Part shown: piece after piece, positions 56,661 through 64,000 of the stretch
How the letters are laid out: each line of letters begins with the position of its first letter
Numbering within the stretch: the stretch's first letter is position 1
From: Hymenobacter nivis
Lineage (GTDB): Bacteria > Bacteroidota > Bacteroidia > Cytophagales > Hymenobacteraceae
Reading direction: 5' to 3'
DNA length: 64,000 bases
Assembly: GCF_003149515.1 (NCBI RefSeq)
Contig: NZ_CP029145.1
Location: 1,054,001-1,118,000, forward strand
Notes under the pieces: generated by a model
What the model was told of the DNA's origin: nothing
Database searches by the model: none
Seen by the model: only the letters and a program-made list of their open reading frames with translations
Position numbers and translations under genes: made by a program

Positions 56661-57594
56661 ACGGCACAAATACGCCACGGCAGCGCCCGTACAACTGCGG
56701 CAGTTCGGGCCGCTATCCAACGTAGTCAGGAAAGCTTGCAAACGCTCGCCAACCGCCACGGGGTCAACCCCAAAACCGTAGCCAAGTGGCGTAAGCGCCC
56801 CACGACGACGGATGCCCCAATGGGCCCTAAGCCGGTTTCGACCGTGCTTACGGCCGAAGAGGAAGCCATTGCCGTGGCTTTTCGCCAGCACACGCTGCTG
56901 CCGCTCGATGACTGCCTGTACGCCTTACAGGCCACCCCCCCCGCCTTTCCCACTCGGCGTTGCACCGCTGTTTTCAGCACCACGGCAGCAGCCGACTACC
57001 GCTGCCAGACGACGGGGGGGCGCCGCCGGGAAAAAAGTTTATGGATTACCCCACCGGGTACTTGCACGTTAATTTTGCCGAGGTTCGTACTGAAGAGGGC
57101 AAGCGCTACCGCCCACATGCTTGACGCGCATTTTTGTCGCGATTGACCGCACCAGTAAAGTAGCCTTTGCCGAGCTGCCCCCGCGCGCTACGCGGATGAT
57201 AGCGGCTGGATTCCTGCGTCAGGTACTGAATAAATTGCCCTGCAAGGCGCACAAAGTCCTGACCGATAATGGGGTGAAATTCACGGCGCAGCCCCACCAG
57301 GTGCTGCCCGGTGGGCATCGCTTCGACCGGGTCTGCGCCGGGTACGGCGTTGAGCACCGCCGCACCAAGCCGGCCCACCCCTGGACGAACGGGCAGGTCG
57401 AGCGGATGAACCGCACCCTGAAAGAGGCCACCGTCCAGCGCTACCATTAGCAGACCACCGCCGAACTCAACGCGCACTTACAAGCCTTCTTGCTGGCTTA
57501 CAATCACGCCAAACGACTCAAGATGTTGCGCGGGCTCACCCCCAACGGATTTGTCTGCACGCAGTGGCAAAAGAACCCGGTTATCTTTACTTAG
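56661..57594 (+). pseudogene. Degenerate IS481-family transposase
   Basis: Fragments in several frames add up to an IS481 transposase. They are AQIRHGSARTTAAVRAAIQR with an HTH (LQTLANRHGVNPKTVAKWRK), LPLDDCLYALQAT, HSALHRCFQHHG, DYPTGYLHVNFAEVRTEEGK, VLTDNGVKFT and HPWTNGQVERMNRTLKEATV (DDE core). The natural start is ACG at 56661 instead of ATG, a C8 run near 56935 shifts the frame, a second shift lies near 57110, and TAG replaces a Tyr codon near 57449. It is dead and probably truncated the SDR gene on its left. Confidence 0.85.
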
Positions 57595-57667
57595 GACCCG
57601 ACCGGGTGTAATTCAAAACTACGCGTTGGGGTGGTAACTTGGGGTATTCACTACCTGCTTATTCCCA

Positions 57668-57874
57668 ATGACGAAAGAAGCCTACCTGGCGCTGGCCGCC
57701 GCCCAATACGACGAGTTGCGCGCTATCGGCCAGGAGCCGGATTTTTACACGCTGGAAGAGAAGTTTGACCAGTTGTGGACAGCCCTGGGGCGTTCGGTGC
57801 TGGAACAGACGCTGGGGCCGGTGCCGGCCAACAAGCAAAAAAAAACAGTGTCCAGACCCGGTTCGGGCGCGTAG
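57668..57874 (+). CDS. ISKra4-like transposase, upstream frame
   Basis: The 68-residue frame (MTKEAYLALAAAQYDELRAI ...) encodes the helical N-terminal part of the transposase. At 57837-57845 there is a run of nine A. A -1 slip there moves ribosomes into the main frame (57775-58839), giving a fusion of about 390 residues. Without the slip the product ends VSRPGSGA. Related elements encode one continuous protein, so programmed frameshifting or an indel in the A run are both possible. Confidence 0.75.
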   Translation: MTKEAYLALAAAQYDELRAIGQEPDFYTLEEKFDQLWTALGRSVLEQTLGPVPANKQKKTVSRPGSGA

Positions 57875-58839
57875 CCATCGCCAAAACGAACCCGTTCAGC
57901 GCCCCGGTGCTGGGCTCGCGCACCAGCCCCTACCTACAGGCCAAACTCGTGTTGCTGGCCGCTGAGCACGTCTTTGCCCAGGTGCCGCCGCTGGTCGAAT
58001 CGCTGCTGGGCATCCGCGTGAGCACGACCCAGGTTTACCGCCGCACCCAGGCCGCCGCCCAGGCCCTACCCGCTGCCGGCCTGGATGCGCCCTGCCCGGG
58101 GGTGAGCGCCGGGCCGGGGCCGGTCTATGGCATGGTCGACGGCTCGATGCTTTTCACCGACACGGGCTGGCAGGAGGTGAAAGTGGGTCGCGTCTTCCAG
58201 CACAGCGCCCCGGCGAGCGCCCCGGCGAGCGCCCCGGCGAGCGCCCCGGCCGGGACGATGGGACCGTCGCAGTACGTGGCGCAGCGCGGGCCCTTCGCCA
58301 CCTTCACCCAGCGTTTTGAGCAAGTCTTGCCGCCGGACGCGGCGGCCGACCAAGTGTTTGTTACCGACGGGGCGCAGTGGATTCACCGCTGGTTACAAGA
58401 CGCTTACCCCCATGCCACCCACATCCTGGACTTCTACCACGTGGCCGAAACACTCGCCGCCGCCGCCCAGGCCGCCGACGCCCAGGCCGCCGACGCGCCC
58501 GCCTGCTGGCTGCCGGCCCAATACGCCCGCCTCTGGGCCGGACAAAGCCCGGCCGTGGAACAGGCCGTGGCCGGGTTGCCCGGCCTGGCCGCCCCGGTGG
58601 CCGCCCAACTCGGCGCCTACCTGGCCCGCATGCGCTACGACCAGTTCCGCCAACGCGGGCTGCTCTGTGGTAGCGGGCCCGTCGAGGCGGCCCACCGCAC
58701 TCTGCTGCAGGTCCGACTCAAACGAAGCGGTCAGCGCTGGTCCAATGGCGGACTCGACCGGCTCGTACGCTTACGCTCGGCACTGAAAAGCCCTCAAATG
58801 CACTTGCTCACAGACCTGTTTAAAAAACCAACCGCGTAG
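57775..58839 (+). CDS. ISKra4-like transposase, catalytic frame
   Basis: The true in-frame part starts after the A9 slip near 57845 (NSVQTRFGRVAIAKTNPFSA); the apparent ATG at 57775 is out of context. The DDE residues are in VYGMVDGSMLFTD, FVTDGAQWIHRWLQD and GSGPVEAAHRTLLQ, with ILDFYHVAETL and RLKRSGQRWSNGGLDRLVRL as family marks. A 12-bp tandem (APAS repeated near 58205-58250) is inserted in the middle, an expansion not usual for the family. The TAG stop at 58837 lies within the right terminal repeat. Confidence 0.8.
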   Translation: MDSPGAFGAGTDAGAGAGQQAKKNSVQTRFGRVAIAKTNPFSAPVLGSRTSPYLQAKLVLLAAEHVFAQVPPLVESLLGIRVSTTQVYRRTQAAAQALPAAGLDAPCPGVSAGPGPVYGMVDGSMLFTDTGWQEVKVGRVFQHSAPASAPASAPASAPAGTMGPSQYVAQRGPFATFTQRFEQVLPPDAAADQVFVTDGAQWIHRWLQDAYPHATHILDFYHVAETLAAAAQAADAQAADAPACWLPAQYARLWAGQSPAVEQAVAGLPGLAAPVAAQLGAYLARMRYDQFRQRGLLCGSGPVEAAHRTLLQVRLKRSGQRWSNGGLDRLVRLRSALKSPQMHLLTDLFKKPTA

Positions 58840-58854
58840 TTTTGAATTACACCC

Positions 58855-59001
58855 ACATGGCTACGACGCGTCGTTCTCCCAGCTCGTGCGGTGGATTCTC
58901 CGCGGGAACCGCCGCCAGTCTTCCGGTAAGAGCAGCGAGGGCTTGGGGTACGGCTACCAAAAATTGGGGAAATTTTGGCGGCAGGGCTTCATGCGCGCGG
59001 G
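58855..59001 (+). other. Relic of an ORF split by the IS4-like element
   Basis: The plus strand reads YDASFSQLVRWILRGNRRQS and on to GKFWRQGFMRAG up to the IS4-like insertion. Joining across the target duplication to 60211 continues TTSQRAPGPVYHKAHPPHHQ to a stop near 60300. No family is recognised and the start is missing; it predates the IS insertion. Confidence 0.35.
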
Positions 59002-60201
59002 TACTCTACCCTACTATTTTAGTTGCTTTATAATGAGTTAGTTGATTGATAATCCATCGGAACACAGCATTCATGTTGGCGGTAAATACCGGGTCGGTGC
59101 TGCGGCCGGGCCGCGTGTACTGGCGCAGGGCGTTGAGGCCGTGGCGGCCAAAACTGGCGCGTTTGTAGCCGTTGTTCTTCTGGGGGATGGGTTGCACTTT
59201 TTCGTGCAGGCGGGTGCCCACGCTCACGCAAAGCGCGTAGGCCAAACTCACCAGGCCCACGAGTTTTTTGAGTTTGTCCCGGCAACGCAGGTGCGTGGCC
59301 CGCAAGGCAAAGCCCCGCCCTTTCAGGTTCTGGAAACAAGCCTCAATCGTCCAGCGCTTGCGATAGAACTGGCCCAAAAAAGCCGGGTTGGCCGTGCCGA
59401 AGAGGAAGAGGTACTCGCCCCCGGCCAAGGCCGTGACCTGCGCCCCGCCCCAAACCCCGTCGACTTGGCACACGGGCAACTGGCGGCACTGGCCTGGCCG
59501 CAGGCCCCAGTCGGCCACGGCGTGACGACGGCCTTGGGGGTCGGTGAGCAGGTGGTGCTTGGGCAGACGCATGACGAATAATATGCCCTTGTCTTTGAGG
59601 TATTTGAACCAGGCATGGCCCACAAACTCGCGGTCGCCCACCACCAGCCCCACGCGGTCGGGGCCCAGCACCCGCAGGCAAAAATCCAGCAGCGCCGTGC
59701 GGTCGGCGGTGCCGGAGTTGCCGCTGCGGTTGTCGAGCAACTCCCAGCACAAGGGCCAGTGGCAATCGCCCCGGCCCACCGTCACGAGCAGGATGTTGAC
59801 CTGGCAGCGGCCGAAGTCCCACTCCGTGCGGTCGATGCACAGGCGCAGCTTGCCCATGCCCGGCAAGAGGCCGACGAGCAACACGGCCAAGGCGACGTAA
59901 TCCAGGTCGGCTTCGCGGAAAAAGTCTTGGATGCGCGTCTCGTTCGAGGCCAGTTTCACGCCGTCGTTGAGGTGCTGCGCCACCTCGCAGAATTGCACAT
60001 TTCGGCTTTTAAAGAGGCCGAGCACGAAGCGGGCCACGAACTTTTTGCGGGCCAGGTTCCGCACCAGCGGGACCGAATGTAAAAGGGTCGTAATTTTGAC
60101 CACGAGGCGTTGCTTCACGGGAAGGAGCGCATTTGGTAGTTGAGGAACTCCAAAGGTCGGGCCTTCCCGTTTTTATGCCCGATTTTTAGTAGGGTAGAGT
60201 A
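59002..60201 (-). mobile_element. IS4-family element, 1200 bp, 15-bp ends, 9-bp target duplication
   Basis: TACTCTACCCTACTA at 59002-59016 and its reverse complement at 60187-60201 are the ends. GCGCGCGGG flanks both sides (58993-59001 and 60202-60210) as a perfect 9-bp direct repeat. The single transposase gene is intact, so the insertion is recent and probably active. Confidence 0.92.
59006..60118 (-). CDS. IS4-family transposase
   Basis: The 370-residue protein has the DDE residues of IS4: LCIDRTEWDFGR with the first Asp, VVGDREFVGHAWF with the second, and the YREK signature Y-x2-R-x3-E-x6-K in FYRKRWTIEACFQNLKGRG near 269-287. It cuts at the element ends by a hairpin mechanism. Its TAG stop (59006-59008) overlaps the terminal repeat. 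No frame damage is seen. Confidence 0.93.
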   Translation of the reverse strand: MKQRLVVKITTLLHSVPLVRNLARKKFVARFVLGLFKSRNVQFCEVAQHLNDGVKLASNETRIQDFFREADLDYVALAVLLVGLLPGMGKLRLCIDRTEWDFGRCQVNILLVTVGRGDCHWPLCWELLDNRSGNSGTADRTALLDFCLRVLGPDRVGLVVGDREFVGHAWFKYLKDKGILFVMRLPKHHLLTDPQGRRHAVADWGLRPGQCRQLPVCQVDGVWGGAQVTALAGGEYLFLFGTANPAFLGQFYRKRWTIEACFQNLKGRGFALRATHLRCRDKLKKLVGLVSLAYALCVSVGTRLHEKVQPIPQKNNGYKRASFGRHGLNALRQYTRPGRSTDPVFTANMNAVFRWIINQLTHYKATKIVG

Positions 60202-60348
60202 GCGCGCGGGTACCACCTCTCAGCGGGCCCCCGGCCCGGTGTACCATAAGGCGCATCCCCCCCATCATCAACCCACTGACTTCCCGGTGCAACGAGCCTA
60301 AATCTCATCCATTTACATCTCATACGTTTAAACCCATTCGATTTACCC

Positions 60349-60939
60349 ATGAAAAATCCCCCACTTTCCTCCGAACAGTTGCCCGACTCAGGCCCGACTC
60401 CTTCTCCGGATTCCAACACGGCTGAAGCCTCCGTCCTGTCGCTGTTCAGCTTGCCGAATTCGTTAGCAGTCAGTACCCCCAAACTTGTCCTTGTCGACAG
60501 CGAAAAAGGCCCCTTCGACTTGTTCGTCGACCTGGGCCAGTCCGCTCCTGATACCCCCCGCCCAGAAGGCGTCAAAGCCTCCATCCCCCTGTTCTATCTG
60601 CCACTCCCGCCCATGACAGCCCTGGCAGTGGAATCCCCCGCCACCGTCCCCGTCGAACCTGGCTTGGTGTACTTGCTGAACACCTATCCTGGCAATCTAC
60701 CAAGCACAGCCGAAGTGCCCATCGAGCTAGCTACCCGGCTCCATAACGAGGTAGCCGACCACTTGGACTGTAAACGGCAGGTTGAAGTCCAACTGGCTGA
60801 CGTGAACGACCAGTGGCTGCACTCCTTCCAAAACTACCTTGAAACCTTCTACGAAGCCGAAAGAGTAGCGCAGTATGTCGAAACCATACGCTTGCTGGTA
60901 GCCCAATGCAGCAATACCACCGACAAGAGCGAGTCCTAG
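60349..60939 (+). CDS. Hypothetical protein between IS elements and the CRISPR array
   Basis: The 196-residue protein is Pro/Ser-rich for its first 100 residues (SGPTPSPDSNTAEASVLSLF) and helical afterward (IELATRLHNEVADHLDCKRQ, LETFYEAERVAQYVETIRLL). It has no Cas motif, signal peptide or known domain. An intrinsic terminator follows 105 bases later, which supports a real transcription unit. It is the last intact non-transposase gene before the CRISPR array. Confidence 0.55.
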   Translation: MKNPPLSSEQLPDSGPTPSPDSNTAEASVLSLFSLPNSLAVSTPKLVLVDSEKGPFDLFVDLGQSAPDTPRPEGVKASIPLFYLPLPPMTALAVESPATVPVEPGLVYLLNTYPGNLPSTAEVPIELATRLHNEVADHLDCKRQVEVQLADVNDQWLHSFQNYLETFYEAERVAQYVETIRLLVAQCSNTTDKSES

Positions 60940-61044
60940 CAATTATTTCTCATTCACCATTTTCACCCAATCATCTAACCCCATAGAAAACACGAGTATG
61001 ATGCGGCTACACGCTGAGCCCATCACCCACCTGCACATTATCAG

Positions 61045-61076
61045 AGAGGCCGATTCGCAAGAGTCGGCCTCTTTTG
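61045..61076 (+). terminator. Intrinsic terminator after the 60349 gene
   Basis: AGAGGCCGA at 61045-61053 pairs with TCGGCCTCT at 61064-61072 around a 10-base loop, followed by TTTTG. Confidence 0.7.
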
Positions 61077-61583
61077 CTTTCGAAGCCAGTCCCGCTTCCA
61101 CCTCGCCGGCATTCATCGAGACCAATACCACGGCGGTCAGTCTCTCAGAAGTTTGGCCTTGGTTAAAAGTTTGGTACAAAGGTTAAACGAGCCAGTCATC
61201 AGGCGCTAACTGGTTCACGCTCCCCACTGCGCGGCGGTGGGGCCAAGAAGGTGCGCCTTGCCGGCCCCCGCCAATCGGTGGCGGTTATGCAGGTAGAGGG
61301 GGGCCAGAAAGTGGAACCACTTACGTATCCCGCTGGCCCCACCTTGTTGATCTGTTTGGCCTGCTCAGCGATTCTGCCACAGCAGGGCCAACGACCACCC
61401 GTTCAACCCGGGATGGACGAGGTGACGGCTCGCTGGAGAGTTGGCTATTGCGCCATCTTCAGGGCGAGTTCGACTTCTCCGGGAAACCATGTAAAAGCCC
61501 GCTCATTTGATGTAGGGGCATTATTCATGGTCAAGCTAAGGCTGATTTCTAGAGCGTGAGGACAATTATCTTTGCTAAAAAGA

Positions 61584-61964
61584 ATGAAGACATTCACGCA
61601 TCGCTACGCGGTAACGGACCGCCAGTGGGCCATCATCGCGCCGCTCTTGCCGGGCAAGGCGACAGACTGCGGCGTTACAGCAAAGGATAACCGCTTTTTT
61701 TTCAACGCCGTAACGTGGATTCTGCGCACCGGGGCGCCCTGGGCGGATCTGCCCGAGCGCTTCGGCAAGTCCAATTCCGTGTGCCGCCGCTTTCGTCGCC
61801 TGGCCCAAAAAGGCGTGTGGGAGGCCGTGTTCGAGGCGTTGAAAGCGCCCGATTTGCAGTGGGTGATGCTCGATTCGACCGTGGTGCGGGCCCACCAACA
61901 CGCCGCCGGCCAAAAAAAAGCGACCCGGCAACCGAGTGCCTGGGCCGCAGCCGGGGCGGGATGA
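61584..61964 (+). CDS. IS5-family transposase, upstream frame
   Basis: The ATG at 61584 (MKTFTHRYAVTDRQWAIIAP) starts the IS5 N-terminal domain, with RTGAPWADLPERFGKSNSVC and the first catalytic Asp in VMLDSTVVRAHQHAAG. At 61912-61919 an A8 run allows a -1 slip into the second frame. The frame otherwise ends after AAAGAG. A TTG at 61572 could add four residues. Confidence 0.82.
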   Translation: MKTFTHRYAVTDRQWAIIAPLLPGKATDCGVTAKDNRFFFNAVTWILRTGAPWADLPERFGKSNSVCRRFRRLAQKGVWEAVFEALKAPDLQWVMLDSTVVRAHQHAAGQKKATRQPSAWAAAGAG

Positions 61965-62314
61965 GCACCAAAATCCACGCCTGTACCGACGCGCTGGGCA
62001 ACGGCGTCTGCCTGCGGGCCACCGGCGGCCAAGCCGGCGACTGCCCCCACCTGCCGGCCTTGCTCGAAGGCCTCGCGCCGGGCCAGGTCATTGCCGACAC
62101 GAGCTACGACAGCGATAAAAACCGCGCCTATTGCGCCGAAAAGAACATCGACGTCGTAATTCCGAATCGGCCCAATCGCACCGCGCCGGCCCCTTTCGAC
62201 GAAGAACGATACGAAGACCGTAATAAAATCGAGCGGTTTTTCAACCGCATGAAACGCCACCGCCGCTTGGCCACGCGCTACGAAAAAACCGTCGTTTCTT
62301 TTCTGGCCTTCTAG
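61715..62314 (+). CDS. IS5-family transposase, downstream catalytic frame
   Basis: The functional part follows the A8 slip: SDPATECLGRSRGGMSTKIH, the second Asp in VIADTSYDSDKNRAYC and the catalytic Glu in RNKIERFFNRMKRHRRLATR. The sequence upstream of about 61918 in this frame is a shadow of the first frame. The -1 fusion restores a normal transposase of about 243 residues. Confidence 0.8.
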   Translation: MDSAHRGALGGSARALRQVQFRVPPLSSPGPKRRVGGRVRGVESARFAVGDARFDRGAGPPTRRRPKKSDPATECLGRSRGGMSTKIHACTDALGNGVCLRATGGQAGDCPHLPALLEGLAPGQVIADTSYDSDKNRAYCAEKNIDVVIPNRPNRTAPAPFDEERYEDRNKIERFFNRMKRHRRLATRYEKTVVSFLAF

Positions 62315-62423
62315 CCTTCTGGCATGTAGCGGCCGCCCTAGATTGGTTGCGATGATTGTCCTCACGCTCTAGCCCGTTGTTTAACTTTTGTACCAAACTT
62401 TTAGCCGAGGCCGGTACTGCACC

Positions 62424-64000
62424 ATTTCAATTCCTCCTGGTCCGATTGAGGTTTTGGCTCACCAGCGCGGCCCCGTCAATTGCCACCACATTTCAATTCC
62501 TCCTGGTCCGATTGAGGTGGCCTTGCACCTTAATGAACTTGCCGCCCGTTTTCAATTTCAATTCCTCCTGGTCCGATTGAGGTGCCAGGTGTAGAGCACA
62601 CAGGCAAAATCCAGCTCCTATTTCAATTCCTCCTGGTCCGATTGAGGTGCACGCGGCGCGATTCGAGGTATTGCAGTTGCAGGTTATTTCAATTCCTCCT
62701 GGTCCGATTGAGGTTCAGGCACCCCGGCGCACTTCATGCGGTCGAATGCCATTTCAATTCCTCCTGGTCCGATTGAGGTGCTTTTTTGAAAATGGTTTGT
62801 CCCTCGCCGGTTCGGTATTTCAATTCCTCCTGGTCCGATTGAGGTCTGGCCGTAGCATGGTGCCACCTGCTGGTTATGCCAATTTCAATTCCTCCTGGTC
62901 CGATTGAGGTGCAAGCTGCTGACTGGTTTACGGCCCTCGCAGTACCATTTCAATTCCTCCTGGTCCGATTGAGGTTGCCATCACGCCCGCATTTGCGGCG
63001 CTGCTCAAGGTATTTCAATTCCTCCTGGTCCGATTGAGGTACGCCCGCATGGCCGACCGGCCCGACCGCACTTCGTTATTTCAATTCCTCCTGGTCCGAT
63101 TGAGGTTTGCAGCACCGCGCCGGCCAGGTGCCAGCTACCCCACTATTTCAATTCCTCCTGGTCCGATTGAGGTACTCGTCCTGGGCGGCGGCCCGTTCGA
63201 GCAGCTTCTATTTCAATTCCTCCTGGTCCGATTGAGGTCGGCGTGCTTGATGGGCAGCACCGTGCCGCCCTCGCATTTCAATTCCTCCTGGTCCGATTGA
63301 GGTGTGGGCGCGGCGGGCACGGGGGCCGGGAACGTGTCATTTCAATTCCTCCTGGTCCGATTGAGGTATGGCCAGGCCAATCTATTGCTGCGCAGCAAGA
63401 TTATTTCAATTCCTCCTGGTCCGATTGAGGTAGCGGCCGAGCTGGCCCCGTAGGCCGGGCTAGTCACATTTCAATTCCTCCTGGTCCGATTGAGGTTGGT
63501 GACCGAAAGGGCGCAAAACACCATGTCACGTAATTTCAATTCCTCCTGGTCCGATTGAGGTGAAAGCCTGCAGGCGCACCTGATCGGCGTGCTGGTAATT
63601 TCAATTCCTCCTGGTCCGATTGAGGTCGGGGTGAACTGGAACAGGGCGGCCCTGCACCACCAATTTCAATTCCTCCTGGTCCGATTGAGGTCCTGGCAAC
63701 TGAGCTGGCCGACTTCATTAAAGCTATATTTCAATTCCTCCTGGTCCGATTGAGGTGCCGAAACGTTCTTATTGAGCTTCGTTATTCTTCTATTTCAATT
63801 CCTCCTGGTCCGATTGAGGTCGCGGGTTGGCCTCGACGTTCAGCAGCAGGTGCGCGATTTCAATTCCTCCTGGTCCAATTGAGGTTGTGTACAGCACCAC
63901 CACGCCGCCGGCCATCTACGGCATTTCAATTCCTCCTGGTCCGATTGAGGTAAATAGATGCCGGCCTTTCTGCTTACGTCATCGCTTATTTCAATTCCTC
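62424..64000 (-). CRISPR. CRISPR array, 24 complete 29-base repeats plus one cut by the edge
   Basis: On the plus strand each repeat starts ATTTCAATTCCTCCTGG and ends CCGATTGAGGT, 29 bases. Starts are at 62424, 62490, 62555, 62620, 62686, 62751, 62817, 62882, 62947, 63012, 63078, 63145, 63210, 63275, 63339, 63403, 63468, 63533, 63598, 63663, 63728, 63792, 63857, 63923 and 63988 (partial). Spacers are 35-38 bases and all different. Only the repeat at 63857 is altered (CCAATT for CCGATT). Read on the minus strand the repeat ends GGAGGAATTGAAAT, matching the 3' end of type I-B repeats (ATTGAAAC), so the likely crRNA tag is ATTGAAAT and the array probably runs right to left. The leader and cas genes are not in the window. 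Confidence 0.97.

Larger units (their letters stand above)
57604..58854 (+). mobile_element. Intact ISKra4-like insertion sequence, 1251 bp, 22-bp perfect ends
   Basis: GGGTGTAATTCAAAACTACG (continuing CG) at 57604-57625 has its exact reverse complement at 58833-58854. Inside are two overlapping transposase frames joined by a -1 shift. It begins 9 bases after the stop of the IS481 relic, so it was inserted into or next to it. No target duplication is visible. Family assignment is tentative. Confidence 0.85.
61552..62369 (+). mobile_element. IS5-family (IS427-like) insertion sequence, 818 bp
   Basis: GAGCGTGAGGACAAT at 61552-61566 is mirrored at 62355-62369, and three of the next four bases also pair. 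CTAG overlaps both ends, consistent with a TA or CTAG target. Two overlapping transposase frames with an A8 slip site are typical of the group. Confidence 0.88.
61155..62412. repeat. 34-bp imperfect inverted repeat pair enclosing the IS5-like element
   Basis: The left arm at 61155-61188 starts GGCCTTGGTTAAAAGTTTGG, and the right arm at 62379-62412 is its reverse complement at 31 of 34 positions. Without the 818-bp IS5-like element the enclosed DNA would be about 440 bp, the size of a MITE or a deleted IS. The 61189-61550 part shows no recognisable gene. The right arm ends 11 bases from the first CRISPR repeat. Confidence 0.6.

Noticed and set aside
60998..61186. 62-codon plus-strand ORF before the IS5-like element.
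   Set aside because: It runs straight through the intrinsic terminator at 61045-61076 and ends inside the 34-bp inverted repeat; no domain is seen.
61251..61559. 102-codon plus-strand ORF.
   Set aside because: It crosses the left end of the IS5-like element, has no recognisable domain, and lies within the non-coding interior of the inverted-repeat structure.
62356..63953. Several ORFs of 60-88 codons on both strands with repeated FQFLLVRLR or ISIPPGPIEV segments.
   Set aside because: They are translations of the CRISPR repeats and spacers.

Overview
The window looks like a chromosomal segment from a Hymenobacter-like member of the Bacteroidota. The evidence is GC-rich core genes (ffh, guaA, ftsE, fsa, SRP RNA), Bacteroidota-type -7 boxes (TAnnTTTG) a few tens of bases or less before several starts, a pseudaminic-acid glycan locus, and families of intergenic hairpins. 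The genus is an inference; no rRNA or marker alignment could be run.

Layout. (1) 1-11.8 kb, lower GC, accessory: a type I restriction-modification locus on the minus strand (hsdS cut by the window edge, hsdM, hsdR), an HNH/NUMOD-like ORF, a HEPN-motif protein, a small HTH gene with a partner divergent from an ADP-ribosylglycohydrolase, a secreted protein made of 20-residue repeats, two GYF_2 proteins (one frameshifted) and a TPR lipoprotein. (2) 12.1-20.5 kb: a membrane protein with two zinc motifs, then a plasmid-like module. The module has a small family-A-polymerase-like protein, an AT-rich origin-like spacer, a Rep_3-like initiator, three small genes, and a serine recombinase with a perfect 36-bp palindrome in front of it. 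(3) 21-26.6 kb, AT-rich: a caspase-like gene broken by one in-frame TGA, its secreted neighbour, and a DUF262 + AlbA_2 protein of the kind found in defence islands.

(4) 27.7-51.5 kb, GC-rich: ffh, then a large surface-glycan cluster. It holds a GT4, an FkbH-like protein, pseB, pseC, two methyltransferases, pseF, a pseG-pseH fusion, an N-terminal fragment of pseI followed by intact pseI, a glycosyltransferase, a polysaccharide deacetylase-like protein, a flippase, and on the opposite strand an oxidoreductase, an aminotransferase and a GT2. Together PseB, C, G/H, I and F give the complete route from UDP-GlcNAc to CMP-pseudaminic acid; the flippase and transferases would export and attach it. 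An AT-rich DUF433-nuclease fusion sits inside the cluster as a foreign insert. (5) 51.5-56.2 kb, core genes: ftsE, fsa, the SRP RNA gene, guaA and a class I glutamine amidotransferase.

(6) 56.2-62.4 kb: an insertion-sequence graveyard with an SDR relic, a decayed IS481-like transposase, an intact ISKra4-like element with 22-bp ends, an IS4-like element with a 9-bp target duplication, and an IS5-like element inside an older 34-bp inverted-repeat structure. (7) 62.4-64 kb: a CRISPR array of 24 full repeats plus one cut by the window edge. Its reverse-complement repeat resembles type I-B repeats, so it is probably transcribed leftward with leader and cas genes beyond the right edge.
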